Counted from the first letter of the stretch, positions 1 through 7,640 are shown. The stretch: DNA of 38,743 nucleotides from Bacillota bacterium (GCA_030705805.1 JAUZPY010000006.1:1-38743), one strand, 5' to 3'. The notes: generated from the letters alone by a model not told the origin. Numbers and translations are program-made.

Positions 1-1
1 C

Positions 2-133
2 TTGAAATATGGTGCAGGGATATTAAGATTGAAAGGGAGAGGTGTTAATAAAGGGAGTGTTAATGGGAGTGTTAATGGGAGTGTTAATGGGAGTGTTAAT
101 GGGAGTGTTAATGGGGACGTGCCTGAACAATGA
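2..133 (+). CDS. C-terminal end of an unidentified protein with a GSVN repeat tail (partial)
   Basis: An open frame enters from the left edge and ends at TGA 131-133. Its visible 43 residues begin LKYGAGILRLKGRG and then repeat the tetrapeptide G-S-V-N five times before ending GDVPEQ. The repeats are the translation of the 12-bp DNA tandem repeat at 53-112, which is a whole number of codons and so keeps the frame open whatever the copy number. A terminator hairpin follows 25 bp later, which fits a real gene end. I do not recognise the family. The frame could be fortuitous, since any 12-bp repeat without a stop stays open. Confidence 0.35.
   Translation: MKYGAGILRLKGRGVNKGSVNGSVNGSVNGSVNGSVNGDVPEQ
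53..112 (+). repeat. 12-bp tandem repeat, five copies
   Basis: The unit GGGAGTGTTAAT is repeated five times without a mismatch (53-64, 65-76, 77-88, 89-100, 101-112) and is followed by the related GGGGACGTGCC. Perfect identity suggests recent slippage expansion. Confidence 0.9.
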
Positions 134-157
134 TACAACCAAGTGACCAAACGTGCA

Positions 158-189
158 AAAAGGAAACAGACATCTATCTGTTTCCTTTT
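158..189. terminator. Bidirectional intrinsic terminator
   Basis: A 13-bp stem (AAAAGGAAACAGA at 158-170 with TCTGTTTCCTTTT at 177-189) encloses a 6-nt loop. A-rich and T-rich arm ends give U-tracts both ways, so it can end the left-edge ORF and the dpaA-dpaB transcript arriving from the right. Confidence 0.75.
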
Positions 190-216
190 ACTATTTTCTT
201 TTCAAGAATTTTTTAC

Positions 217-810
217 CTAAATATTTTTAACTGACAAAATAGGCTGTATCTGGCGGCCGCAGATAGCTGAGGTAAGTGTTTCTAAAAGCTTATCCATATC
301 CGCAACCAGAGAGCAAGGCTTGCCGGACGGATCATCTTGCCCGTAAGGTGCGAAATAAAAGTTTTTAGTATTTAATAAAAGACCAATATTTTTTGCACTG
401 GCAGAGAGCCCATCGTTAGTTGATACGGCTATAATTATCGGACGGTTGTTTCTAAGCGTTGCTTTAGCAGCCAAGGTTACAGTCGTATCGCTTATTCCGT
501 TTGCAAGCTTTGACAAGGTTGAGCCGGTACAATGGGCAATTATGAGAGCGTCAATAAGCTTTTTTGGACCAATTGATTCAACCTCAGTCTGCTTGGTCAG
601 CACGCTGCTGCCGGTAATGGCAGTAAGCTGCTCTTTAAAATCTTCCGCTTTGCCGAATCTGGTGTCTGTTGAAGACGCCTTTTCACTCATAATTGGTATT
701 ATATCAATTCCTGAAGCTATCAGTTTTTCTACTTGGGGAATAACCTTAGAAAAGGTACAAAAAGAGCCGGTCAAAGCAAAGCCTATTTTAAGTCTGTCGT
801 CATTTTCCAT
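217..810 (-). CDS. dpaB: Dipicolinate synthase subunit B
   Basis: This is a 197-aa flavoprotein-fold protein of the DpaB/SpoVFB family. With DpaA it makes dipicolinic acid from the lysine-pathway intermediate dihydrodipicolinate (or its hydroxylated form) in the mother cell, for loading into the spore core. The N-terminus (KIGFALTGSFCTF) and the segments IIAHCTGSTLSKLANG and RNNRPIIIAVSTND are typical of the family. The ATG at 810 is chosen because AAGGAGGTG lies 5-13 nt upstream; a longer frame to 906 runs into dpaA and has no ribosome site. Only 11 bp separate it from the dpaA stop, so the two are co-transcribed, and the hairpin at 158-189 ends the unit. Length is normal. Confidence 0.95.
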   Translation of the reverse strand: MENDDRLKIGFALTGSFCTFSKVIPQVEKLIASGIDIIPIMSEKASSTDTRFGKAEDFKEQLTAITGSSVLTKQTEVESIGPKKLIDALIIAHCTGSTLSKLANGISDTTVTLAAKATLRNNRPIIIAVSTNDGLSASAKNIGLLLNTKNFYFAPYGQDDPSGKPCSLVADMDKLLETLTSAICGRQIQPILSVKNI

Positions 811-821
811 AATGCACCTCC

Positions 822-1670
822 TTAATTGAGCATGTTGAGAATAGTATCTGAAATAATTCGACCGGCTGTCAGCGGCGCGCATTTGCCGGGAAGAGATAAG
901 GCCCAAATTACCTTAACTCCCAGCGCTTTTGCGCTGGCAAGGTCAACGCCGCCCGGCTTTGAAGCCAGATCAATAACTAAAGCACTTTTTTTAAGGCAGG
1001 ATAGTTCTTTCTCCGTTAGAATCTTAAAGGGAACCGTATTAAATATTACATCTGCTTCGGATAGTGCAGAGCACATATCGCCTGTATCAGCTGCATCCAA
1101 ACCGGCTGCTTTGATCCAGGCTCTTCCTTCGTGGCTTCGTGAAGTAGCGGTAACAATACTCCCCAGTGCCTCTAAATCGGGAGCTAACACTTTTCCAATT
1201 CTTCCGTACCCAATTACAAGACTTCTGCTGCCATGAAGAGTAATAGGCATTTCCCTCATTGCTATTTCAATAGCACCTTCCGCAGTGGGAATAGAATTAA
1301 GTATTTGTAGCTCTTCTCTTTTATAATAATCGAATATCTTTATACCCTTTGCATCCGCAAGGGAATATATTTCACTTCCAACCATACCTCCAAAGACATA
1401 AGAACTGGCAGGAATTTTATTAAAAAAGTCTTCTAACGACAAAAAGCGGCTGCTTAGTGGTGCATTAATAAAAACACCGTCAGTTGTCGCAGGTAATCCC
1501 AATATATAAAAGTCAGATTCAGGCAAAGTTCCTGCAGCAATGCAGCAAGGAAGGCAGGAGGCTTCCTCCAGTAAGAATGTGTCGGCATTGTATCCGGCAT
1601 TTATAAGGCTTTCTGCAGCAGCGCAGCTTCTTAAATCGCCGCCTATTACCGTGAATTTTTTATTTTTCAT
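822..1670 (-). CDS. dpaA: Dipicolinate synthase subunit A
   Basis: This 282-aa protein is DpaA/SpoVFA, the Rossmann-fold oxidoreductase subunit of dipicolinate synthase, active in the mother cell late in sporulation. An N-terminal nucleotide-fold segment (FTVIGGDLRS, residues 6-15) is followed by a central dinucleotide-binding motif GYGRIGK (154-160) and the conserved C-terminal segment LPGKCAPLTAG. The ATG at 1670 has GGAGG 8 nt upstream; the in-frame GTG at 1679 overlaps that ribosome site and was rejected. It leads a two-gene operon with dpaB. A sigma-K-like promoter lies just upstream (1702-1729), and sigK itself is 5 kb away. Many clostridia lack dpaAB and rely on an electron-transfer flavoprotein instead, so its presence is informative. 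Confidence 0.95.
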   Translation of the reverse strand: MKNKKFTVIGGDLRSCAAAESLINAGYNADTFLLEEASCLPCCIAAGTLPESDFYILGLPATTDGVFINAPLSSRFLSLEDFFNKIPASSYVFGGMVGSEIYSLADAKGIKIFDYYKREELQILNSIPTAEGAIEIAMREMPITLHGSRSLVIGYGRIGKVLAPDLEALGSIVTATSRSHEGRAWIKAAGLDAADTGDMCSALSEADVIFNTVPFKILTEKELSCLKKSALVIDLASKPGGVDLASAKALGVKVIWALSLPGKCAPLTAGRIISDTILNMLN

Positions 1671-1701
1671 AAAAAGCACCTCCAGTGGCTTTCGGATACT
1701 A

Positions 1702-1729
1702 TATATTATGAAAAAAAACCTATTTAGTG
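1702..1729 (-). promoter_or_regulatory. Candidate sigma-K promoter of dpaA-dpaB
   Basis: On the minus strand CATAATATA (1710 down to 1702) fits the sigma-K -10 consensus CATANNNTA, and CAC (1729 to 1727) lies 16 bp upstream, matching the AC-type -35. Position and spacing suit dpaA, which is sigma-K controlled in Bacillus subtilis. The assignment is by motif only. Confidence 0.5.
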
Positions 1730-1739
1730 AAAAAAATAG

Positions 1740-1768
1740 TTGACTTAATTAACTTAAAAGAATATAAT
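1740..1768 (+). promoter_or_regulatory. Sigma-A promoter of guaB
   Basis: TTGACT (1740-1745) and TATAAT (1763-1768) are separated by 17 bp. Transcription should start near 1775 and give a leader of about 27 nt containing AAAGGAG, too short for a riboswitch. Confidence 0.8.
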
Positions 1769-1801
1769 TAAAAAAATACCCAAACTGAAAGGAGTTTTAT
1801 T

Positions 1802-3307
1802 ATGGCATACTACTTTGAAGAGCCATCAAGAACCTTTAGTGAATATCTTTTAGTACCAGGTTACTCGTCGAAGCAATGCCTTCCCGCCAATGTTAGTCTT
1901 AAAACACCTTTGGTTAAATTTAAGAAAGGCGAGGAGCCGAAAATCAGTATTAATATACCTATGGTGTCCGCTATCATGCAGTCAGTTTCCAATGATACTT
2001 TGGCTATTGCACTTGCAAAAGAAGGGGGCATTTCGTTTATCTATGGGTCCCAGAGTGTAGAAGATGAGGCAGCTATGGTTCGTAAGGTTAAAAACCATAA
2101 GGCCGGTTTTGTTACAAGTGATTCCAATATAAAACCGGATCAAACCATGGCGGACGTTGTTGAATTAAAAGAAAAAACAGGGCACTCTACAGTAGCTGTA
2201 ACACATGACGGTACTGCTACCGGCAAGCTCATGGGAATAGTTACCAGCCGTGACTATAGGATTTCAAGGATGGACCCAAATACAAAAGTCAGGGATTTTA
2301 TGACTCCTTTTGAATCGTTGGTATATGCCTATGACGGTGTAAGCTTAAAAGAAGCCAATGATATCATATGGGATCACAAAGTAAATTCTCTGCCTATTAT
2401 AGATAAAGATGGAAACTTAGTTTGCATGGTGTTCAGGAAAGACTATGATTTCCACAAGGCTAATCCTTTAGAACTTCTAGACGATCATAAAAGGTTAATG
2501 GTTGGAGCAGGTATTAATACCAGAGACTTTGAGGAGCGTGTGCCGGCATTAGTAGAAGCCGGAGCTGATGTACTTTGTATAGATTCCTCAGAAGGATTTT
2601 CTGAATGGCAAAAGGAAACAATTGATTTTATAAGAGCAAAATATGGCGATGAAGTTAAAGTCGGAGCAGGAAATGTAATTGACCGTGAGGGCTTTTTGTA
2701 TCTTGCAAAGTCCGGTGCTGACTTTGTAAAGGTAGGTATCGGCGGCGGCTCTATTTGTATTACCAGAGAGCAAAAGGGAATAGGACGCGGACAGGCGTCT
2801 TCCGTTATTGAAGTTGCTAATGCAAGAAATGAATATTATGAAAAGACGGGTATTTATGTACCTATATGTTCTGACGGCGGCGTTGTACTTGATTATCATA
2901 TTACGTTAGCACTTGCAATGGGTGCAGACTTTACCATGATGGGCAGGTACTTTTCACGCTTTGATGAGAGCCCGACTCATAAAATCAGTATTGGCGGAAC
3001 ATATGTTAAAGAGTACTGGGGCGAAGGTTCCAACAGAGCTAGAAACTGGCAGCGTTACGATTTGGGCGGTGATAAGAAATTATCCTTTGAAGAAGGCGTT
3101 GATTCTTATGTACCTTATGCCGGCCGCTTAAAGGATAATGTTAGGAAGACTTTGTCAAAGGTGCGTTCCACTATGTGCAATTGCGGAGCTCTTGATATAC
3201 CTGAATTGCAGAAGGATGCTAAGTTGACTTTAGTATCGGCAACAAGTATTGTTGAGGGCGGAGCCCATGACGTAACCCTAAAAGAAGCAGGCATTTCATC
3301 AATATGA
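1802..3307 (+). CDS. guaB: IMP dehydrogenase, Tritrichomonas-like subtype
   Basis: This 501-aa enzyme oxidises IMP to XMP with NAD+, the committed step of guanine nucleotide synthesis in the cytoplasm. The TIM barrel is interrupted by two CBS modules (about residues 100-220). Active-site residues are visible: Asp358 in CSDGG, catalytic Cys319 and Thr321 in [13 protein letters not shown], and the Arg418-Tyr419 pair of the mobile flap in [11 protein letters not shown]. These numbers equal the ones I recall for Tritrichomonas foetus IMPDH, and the [14 protein letters not shown] loop replaces the usual bacterial SICTTR form. The ATG has AAGGAG 8 nt upstream and a sigma-A promoter 34 bp away. It appears monocistronic, with a long hairpin downstream. 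Length is normal. Confidence 0.96.
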   Translation: MAYYFEEPSRTFSEYLLVPGYSSKQCLPANVSLKTPLVKFKKGEEPKISINIPMVSAIMQSVSNDTLAIALAKEGGISFIYGSQSVEDEAAMVRKVKNHKAGFVTSDSNIKPDQTMADVVELKEKTGHSTVAVTHDGTATGKLMGIVTSRDYRISRMDPNTKVRDFMTPFESLVYAYDGVSLKEANDIIWDHKVNSLPIIDKDGNLVCMVFRKDYDFHKANPLELLDDHKRLMVGAGINTRDFEERVPALVEAGADVLCIDSSEGFSEWQKETIDFIRAKYGDEVKVGAGNVIDREGFLYLAKSGADFVKVGIGGGSICITREQKGIGRGQASSVIEVANARNEYYEKTGIYVPICSDGGVVLDYHITLALAMGADFTMMGRYFSRFDESPTHKISIGGTYVKEYWGEGSNRARNWQRYDLGGDKKLSFEEGVDSYVPYAGRLKDNVRKTLSKVRSTMCNCGALDIPELQKDAKLTLVSATSIVEGGAHDVTLKEAGISSI

Positions 3308-3408
3308 AAATAAGGTCTATATTTCATTAATAGTTGAATTTTGATAAAGTGACTAAACGATCTTTATTTTCTGCTTTTCAAATTAAGAAATTGAAAATTT
3401 AATATTTC

Positions 3409-3516
3409 AAAAAAAAACATTCCCGTAATTGAAGCGAGTTGTAAGATAAGAGTAGACAGTGTCTATTTTTAGTAGAAAGTTCGCCTCAATTTATGAAAGG
3501 GAGTGTTTTTTTATTT
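3409..3516 (+). terminator. Long stem-loop downstream of guaB, probable terminator or MITE-like hairpin
   Basis: The outer arm AAAAACATTCCC (from about 3413) pairs with GGGAGTGTTTTT (ending near 3511), and an inner stretch containing AATTGA pairs with TCAATT around 3485-3492. The loop carries its own palindrome TAGACA-G-TGTCTA (3453-3465). A T-run follows. It could end guaB transcription, but its length of about 100 nt is large for a simple terminator. The rest of 3308-3550 is AT-rich and holds no gene; a TATAAT at 3523-3528 may be the -10 of the next gene, without a clear -35. Confidence 0.5.
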
Positions 3517-3550
3517 TTGGGATATAATAGTTTGAAAAGGAGGAATAATT

Positions 3551-4987
3551 ATGAGTTCAATTTGGGAAATTTCAACAAATTTACCAGAGCAAAAATCTTT
3601 GACAAAAGATATTGAAGCAGATGTCGCAGTCATAGGAGGAGGCCTTGCAGGCCTTTTAACAGCTTACAAGCTTAAAAAACGCGGAATAAATGCTGTAGTA
3701 TTAGAGGCTGAAAAGGTTGCTTGTGGACAGACAAAAAATACAACAGCTAAAATCACATCTCAGCATGGATTAATTTATAAAAGTATTATCGATAATGTTT
3801 CTCTTAAAGATGCAATACAGTATGCAAGAGCAAATCAAGATGCTATTAAATGCTACAAGGAGATCATTGAAGAAAATAATATCGATTGCGAATTTGAAGA
3901 AAAAAATGCATATCTTTATGCTTCGGTGGATGAAGCACCACTAAAAAAAGAATTAGAAGCAGCAAAAGAGTGTGGGATTGAAGCATACCTTACAAGAGAT
4001 ACCGGACTTCCTTTTAAAGTATTGAATGCTTTGTGTTATCCTAACCAGGCGCAATTTAATCCGCTGAAATTTATTCTTGGAATTTTGCCGGAGCTAGATG
4101 TTTACGAACATACTATGGTAACAGACATAGAAGAAGATAAAGTTATAACAAAAAACGGCATGGTCACCGCAAAGTGGATAGTGGTTGCAACACACTACCC
4201 CTTTATTAACACACCCGGATATTATTTTATGAGGATGCATCAGGAGCGCTCTTATGCAATTGCCCTGGAAAAAGCAGCGGATGTAAATGGAATGTACATT
4301 GGTATAGATGGTCAAATGCTATCATTTAGAAATTACCAAAATTATTTAATTTTGGGCGGAGGTGGCCACAGAGCAGGTGAAAATTCTGCCGGAGGACAAT
4401 ATGATTTATTAAAAAATGAAGCGATAAAATATTATCCTGATAGTAAAGTAATGACCCAATGGTCTGCTCAGGACTGTATGACCCTTGACAGTATTCCGTA
4501 TATAGGAAGATACAGTGATCAAACTCCAAACATGTTAGTGGCAACCGGTTTCAAAAAATGGGGAATGACAACTTCAATGGTATCGGCAAATATATTGTCA
4601 GATATGATAACGGAAAAAGAAAATAAGTATGCAGAGGTATTTTCGCCCGACCGATTCAATTTTTCAGCCTCAGCAAAAAGCCTTATGGACGAAGGACTTC
4701 ATGCAACTAAGGGCCTTGCAAAAAGCATCTTTTCAATACCGGATACAATAGCGGCAGATCTTCCTAATTCCCATGGAGGTGTTGTAAAATACGAAGGTGA
4801 AAAAGTAGGCGTTTATAAAGATGAAAATGGGAAGATTTTTATTATAGAACCAAAGTGCAGCCATTTGGGATGTTTATTATCTTGGAATCCCGACGAAAAA
4901 AGCTGGGATTGTCCGTGCCATGGCTCAAGATTTGATTATAAAGGTAACCTTATTGATAACCCGGCTATGAAAGATTTAAACGGGTAA
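3551..4987 (+). CDS. FAD-dependent oxidoreductase with C-terminal Rieske [2Fe-2S] domain
   Basis: This is a 478-aa two-domain protein. Residues 1 to about 380 form a D-amino-acid-oxidase-type flavoprotein with the dinucleotide motif VIGGGLAG (27-34). The last 80 residues are a Rieske domain with ligands Cys436-x-His438 and Cys454-x-x-His457. Homologues are annotated only as FAD-dependent oxidoreductase; the natural substrate is not established. No signal peptide is seen, so it should be cytoplasmic. The ATG follows AAAAGGAGG at 8-nt spacing. It stands alone between guaB and the trxB unit. The C-terminus ends soon after the second ligand pair, as in other members I know, so I do not call it truncated. 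The nearby thioredoxin genes suggest redox or oxygen-stress work, which is inference. Confidence 0.85.
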   Translation: MSSIWEISTNLPEQKSLTKDIEADVAVIGGGLAGLLTAYKLKKRGINAVVLEAEKVACGQTKNTTAKITSQHGLIYKSIIDNVSLKDAIQYARANQDAIKCYKEIIEENNIDCEFEEKNAYLYASVDEAPLKKELEAAKECGIEAYLTRDTGLPFKVLNALCYPNQAQFNPLKFILGILPELDVYEHTMVTDIEEDKVITKNGMVTAKWIVVATHYPFINTPGYYFMRMHQERSYAIALEKAADVNGMYIGIDGQMLSFRNYQNYLILGGGGHRAGENSAGGQYDLLKNEAIKYYPDSKVMTQWSAQDCMTLDSIPYIGRYSDQTPNMLVATGFKKWGMTTSMVSANILSDMITEKENKYAEVFSPDRFNFSASAKSLMDEGLHATKGLAKSIFSIPDTIAADLPNSHGGVVKYEGEKVGVYKDENGKIFIIEPKCSHLGCLLSWNPDEKSWDCPCHGSRFDYKGNLIDNPAMKDLNG

Positions 4988-5259
4988 ATATTTCATGGGT
5001 AATATAAGCGGTTAATACAAATACTTTAGGTGGCTGGTTTTGATTTAAAAATTATTTTTATCATAAGAAAGCAGCTCATCTGGCGCCAAGCAATGGCGGG
5101 CGACAAAAGATGCAAAAATAATGCGTCAGGGGCCTAAAGTGTGTTCGGTTCTCTTATGCTTAAGGAAAATTGTGACCGGCCAAACAAAAATTTCATAGGT
5201 TATTAATTTGAAAGTGACAGATAATAGCTTTGGCAGGGTGTAGAAGTGGTATTTAAAAA
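4988..5259. other. Non-coding interval with a degenerate MITE end
   Basis: No gene is supported between the Rieske protein and the next leader. CGCCA (5084-5088) and TGGCG (5094-5098) form a small hairpin. Positions 5141-5162 match the right end of the element at 8011-8032 in 19 of 22 bases (shared core TTCGG..T..CTTATGCTTA), and a weak left end (CATAAGA near 5061) may mark the other border. Confidence 0.55.
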
Positions 5260-5355
5260 CGCACATCTTGTGCGAATTTAGCCCTGTAAGGACAGAGAAA
5301 GCCTCTGTCCGGTCTACATAGTAAAATTCGGCCGGACAGAGGACAAATTAAGGAG
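5260..5355 (+). ncRNA. Leader with three mutually pairing segments before the 51-aa ORF
   Basis: After a small hairpin (CGCAC 5260-5264 with GTGCG 5270-5274) come three segments. CTCTGTCC (5303-5310) can pair either with GGACAGAG upstream (5290-5297, loop of 5) or, as CCTCTGTCCGG (5302-5312), with CCGGACAGAGG downstream (5332-5342). The two folds exclude each other, and the second ends 8 nt before the AAGGAG ribosome site. The design resembles a translational or antitermination switch. I recognise no known riboswitch class in it. Confidence 0.5.
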
Positions 5356-5362
5356 AAATATT

Positions 5363-5518
5363 ATGAAGAAAAATAAACCGGTAAATAAAATCAGTAATGA
5401 ATCTCTGGAAAATAACAAAAAAGATGCCGGAAATAATCAGTGGACAAGCAACAATTCAAAGTATTACGATGATAAGAGAGAACGCAAGGACGGGCCCGGC
5501 GGAGAAAATGGGAAGTAA
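5363..5518 (+). CDS. Small hydrophilic protein, 51 aa
   Basis: ATG 5363 follows AAGGAG at 7-nt spacing and opens a 51-codon frame ending at TAA 5516-5518. The product is very polar and rich in Asn, Lys and Asp, with no hydrophobic segment and no cysteine. It starts MKKNKPVNKISNESLEN and ends RKDGPGGENGK. Short basic/Asn-rich proteins with a DGPGG tail recur in clostridia in my memory, but I know no function. It lies 93 bp upstream of trxB and may share its transcript. The strong ribosome site and a structured leader argue that it is translated. Confidence 0.6.
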   Translation: MKKNKPVNKISNESLENNKKDAGNNQWTSNNSKYYDDKRERKDGPGGENGK

Positions 5519-5611
5519 AAAATTTTAAAGCCGGAAATGCAAGACACCAAAAAAATTACTCTTAAATGCCTGACAAAAGCGCATGGAAATTGCAGATTTA
5601 ATGGAGGCAGC

Positions 5612-6526
5612 ATGGACAATAAATATGACATTATTATAATAGGAGCCGGACCTGCCGGACTTACTGCGGCCATATATGCTTTACGTATGGGAAAGTCAGT
5701 TGCAGTTTTAGAGTCAGGATCAGAAGGCGGGCAAATCACATCCTCACCTAAAGTAGAAAATTATCCTGGGATACCTCAAATTGGAGGATTTGAACTATCT
5801 GAGCAAATGATAAATCAGGTACATTCCTTAGGAGGAGAAATTATCCACGAAGGGGCCGGGAAAATTGATATTAAAGAGAAAAAAGTAATATCGAGCCAGA
5901 ACAACTATTATTACAAAGCTTTGATTGTGGCAACGGGTAGCCGCCACAAAAAGCTTGGAGTTGACGGTGAGGAGCGTCTAACCGGTATGGGAGTAGGTTA
6001 CTGCGCTATTTGTGACGGAAACTTTTATGCCGACAAGGATGTAGCTGTAGTTGGCGGCGGAAATACAGCACTGACGGAAGCCTTGTATTTATCAGATATA
6101 TGTGATACGGTTTATCTCATTCACAGACGTAATGAATTCAGGGCAGAATCAAAGCTTGTACAAGAAATTGAAACTAAAGATAATATTGTGCTTCTTATGA
6201 ATGCAGTTGTTGATAAAATAAACGGCTTGGATTATGTGGAGAGTATTACCGTTAAAAATTCAGAAACAGGAAAAACTATAGATATAAATGTATCAGGTAT
6301 TTTTATATCAGTTGGCAGAACCCTTAACAATGAAATTTACGAAGGTGTGCTGATAGCAGATCAAGGATATATAGTAGCCGGCGAGGATTGCAAAACAAGT
6401 GTAGAAGGAATTTATGCCGCAGGAGATTGCCGCAAAAAGCCGGTGTATCAAATAACGACCGCGACAGCCGATGGAAGCATAGCGGCAATAATGGCTTTTG
6501 AGTATTTAAATAACATTAAAAAATAA
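5612..6526 (+). CDS. trxB: Thioredoxin-disulfide reductase (NADPH)
   Basis: This 304-aa flavoenzyme passes electrons from NADPH through FAD to the disulfide of thioredoxin. Visible parts in order are the FAD-binding GAGPAG (11-16), the redox-active Cys131-Ala-Ile-Cys134 (CAICDG), the NADPH-binding GGGNTA, the HRRNEFRA element that binds the 2'-phosphate of NADPH, and a second FAD motif YAAGDC near the C-terminus. The frame is open upstream to 5537, but ATG 5612 is the only start with a ribosome site (TGGAGG, about 4-5 nt) and matches the usual N-terminus. It converges with trxA on the opposite strand, with a shared terminator between them, so reductase and substrate are adjacent. Confidence 0.95.
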   Translation: MDNKYDIIIIGAGPAGLTAAIYALRMGKSVAVLESGSEGGQITSSPKVENYPGIPQIGGFELSEQMINQVHSLGGEIIHEGAGKIDIKEKKVISSQNNYYYKALIVATGSRHKKLGVDGEERLTGMGVGYCAICDGNFYADKDVAVVGGGNTALTEALYLSDICDTVYLIHRRNEFRAESKLVQEIETKDNIVLLMNAVVDKINGLDYVESITVKNSETGKTIDINVSGIFISVGRTLNNEIYEGVLIADQGYIVAGEDCKTSVEGIYAAGDCRKKPVYQITTATADGSIAAIMAFEYLNNIKK

Positions 6527-6550
6527 AAAGCAGGCATAACCTGCTTTTTT
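6527..6550. terminator. Bidirectional terminator between trxB and trxA
   Basis: AAAGCAGG (6527-6534) and CCTGCTTT (6540-6547) form the stem with a 5-nt loop. A and T runs on the flanks give U-tracts in both directions, ending the two convergent genes. Confidence 0.85.
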
Positions 6551-6858
6551 TATGATTGTATAAGGCCCATGATACTGTTTTTATCAGATGCACCGGCTGC
6601 ACGATTAACAATATCGCGACCATTAAAGACCACAAAAGTGGGAATACTCATTACCTGAAATCTGCTGGCAATGCCCGGCTCGTCATCCACATTAATCTTA
6701 CAGACTTTTATATGGCCTTCCTTTGCGATTTCATTTACTACAGGGTCCATTGCGCGGCAATGTCCGCACCAGGGAGCCCAGAAGTCAACTAAAACTTTAC
6801 CGGATTCATTAAGCACTTCTTTTTCAAAGGTGTCGCTTGTTACTTCTTTAATGTCCAT
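6550..6858 (-). CDS. trxA: Thioredoxin with WCGHC active site
   Basis: This 102-aa protein is a complete thioredoxin fold, the cytoplasmic dithiol donor reduced by TrxB. The redox motif is Trp30-Cys-Gly-His-Cys34. Classical thioredoxins have WCGPC; a histidine at this place is typical of protein disulfide isomerases and raises the redox potential of the pair. The cis-proline loop SIPTFVVF and the buried Asp in VDFWAPW are present. ATG 6858 is preceded by AAAGGAGC at 7-nt spacing. The convergent partner is trxB. The family is sure. Whether this is the main reducing thioredoxin or a more oxidising one is open. Confidence 0.93.
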   Translation of the reverse strand: MDIKEVTSDTFEKEVLNESGKVLVDFWAPWCGHCRAMDPVVNEIAKEGHIKVCKINVDDEPGIASRFQVMSIPTFVVFNGRDIVNRAAGASDKNSIMGLIQS

Positions 6859-6953
6859 TATAATGCTCCTTTCCGGTCTATATTAACCATTATTTTTAGG
6901 TTTTATGCATTTTGGAAAACCCTTCTGTCATATAAAATAGCGGGAGGGATTAT

Positions 6954-7640
6954 ATGTTTGAATTTTTAAGATTTATTGCCGAACAAATATTTATGCTTTC
7001 GCATATTTCAAGCGGCAGTTTTCCTAAGCCACTGGCAGAAAAACAGGAAGCAGAACTCATAGAAAAATTTGAAAAGGGGGATATAGAAGCAAAAAATCAG
7101 CTTATTGAACATAACTTAAGACTGGTAGCTCATATCGTTAAAAAATATGCTGTTACCCCGGCTGAAAACGATGACCTTCTTTCAATTGGTACTATAGGAT
7201 TAATAAAGGGAATAAGCACCTTTACCACCGAAAAAAATACAAAGCTGTCTACATATGTGGCAAGATGTATACACAATGAAATTCTTATGGTTATGAGAGC
7301 TAGAAAACACGGCATTTCTGAAATTTCCCTACAGGAAGCAATAGGCTGTGATAAGGAGGGAAACGAGGTTACACTCATGGACATAATTCCTTCAGATGAA
7401 GATGAAATTGCATTAAGCTACGAAAATAGAATACAAGTCAAAAAAATGTTTGATTCTATTAAAACAGTACTTACTAAAAGAGAAAGAACCATACTTGAGC
7501 TTAGGTATGGATTTAATGATGGTGTTGAGCTTACTCAGCGTGAAATAGCAAAAATGCTGGGTATTTCAAGAAGCTATGTATCAAGAATAGAAAAAAAGGC
7601 GGTAGGTAAAATTAAAGCAAATATGTCATTAGATAAATAA
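6954..7640 (+). CDS. sigK: Sporulation sigma factor SigK precursor
   Basis: This 228-aa protein is a sigma-70 family factor that directs late mother-cell transcription. Region 2 holds IEHNLRLVAHIVKKYA and DDLLSIGTIGLIKGI; region 4 holds RERTILELRYGF and the helix-turn-helix QREIAKMLGISRSYVSRIEK. The hydrophobic first 16 residues match the Bacillus subtilis pro-sequence, and alignment puts the SpoIVFB-type cleavage after Ser16, before HISSGSFPKPL. The gene is intact, not split by a skin-type element. ATG 6954 follows GGGAGG at about 6-nt spacing. CATATAAAAT at 6929-6938 is reminiscent of a sigma-E -10 but has no convincing -35. The dpaA-dpaB unit 5 kb away is a probable target. Confidence 0.93.
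   Translation: MFEFLRFIAEQIFMLSHISSGSFPKPLAEKQEAELIEKFEKGDIEAKNQLIEHNLRLVAHIVKKYAVTPAENDDLLSIGTIGLIKGISTFTTEKNTKLSTYVARCIHNEILMVMRARKHGISEISLQEAIGCDKEGNEVTLMDIIPSDEDEIALSYENRIQVKKMFDSIKTVLTKRERTILELRYGFNDGVELTQREIAKMLGISRSYVSRIEKKAVGKIKANMSLDK

Noticed and set aside
446-1236. Plus-strand frames opposite dpaA and dpaB
   Set aside because: Shadows of real genes with no start signals.
6929-6938. Sigma-E promoter of sigK
   Set aside because: CATATAAAAT resembles a -10 but no acceptable -35 lies 14-17 bp upstream, so it is mentioned only under sigK.
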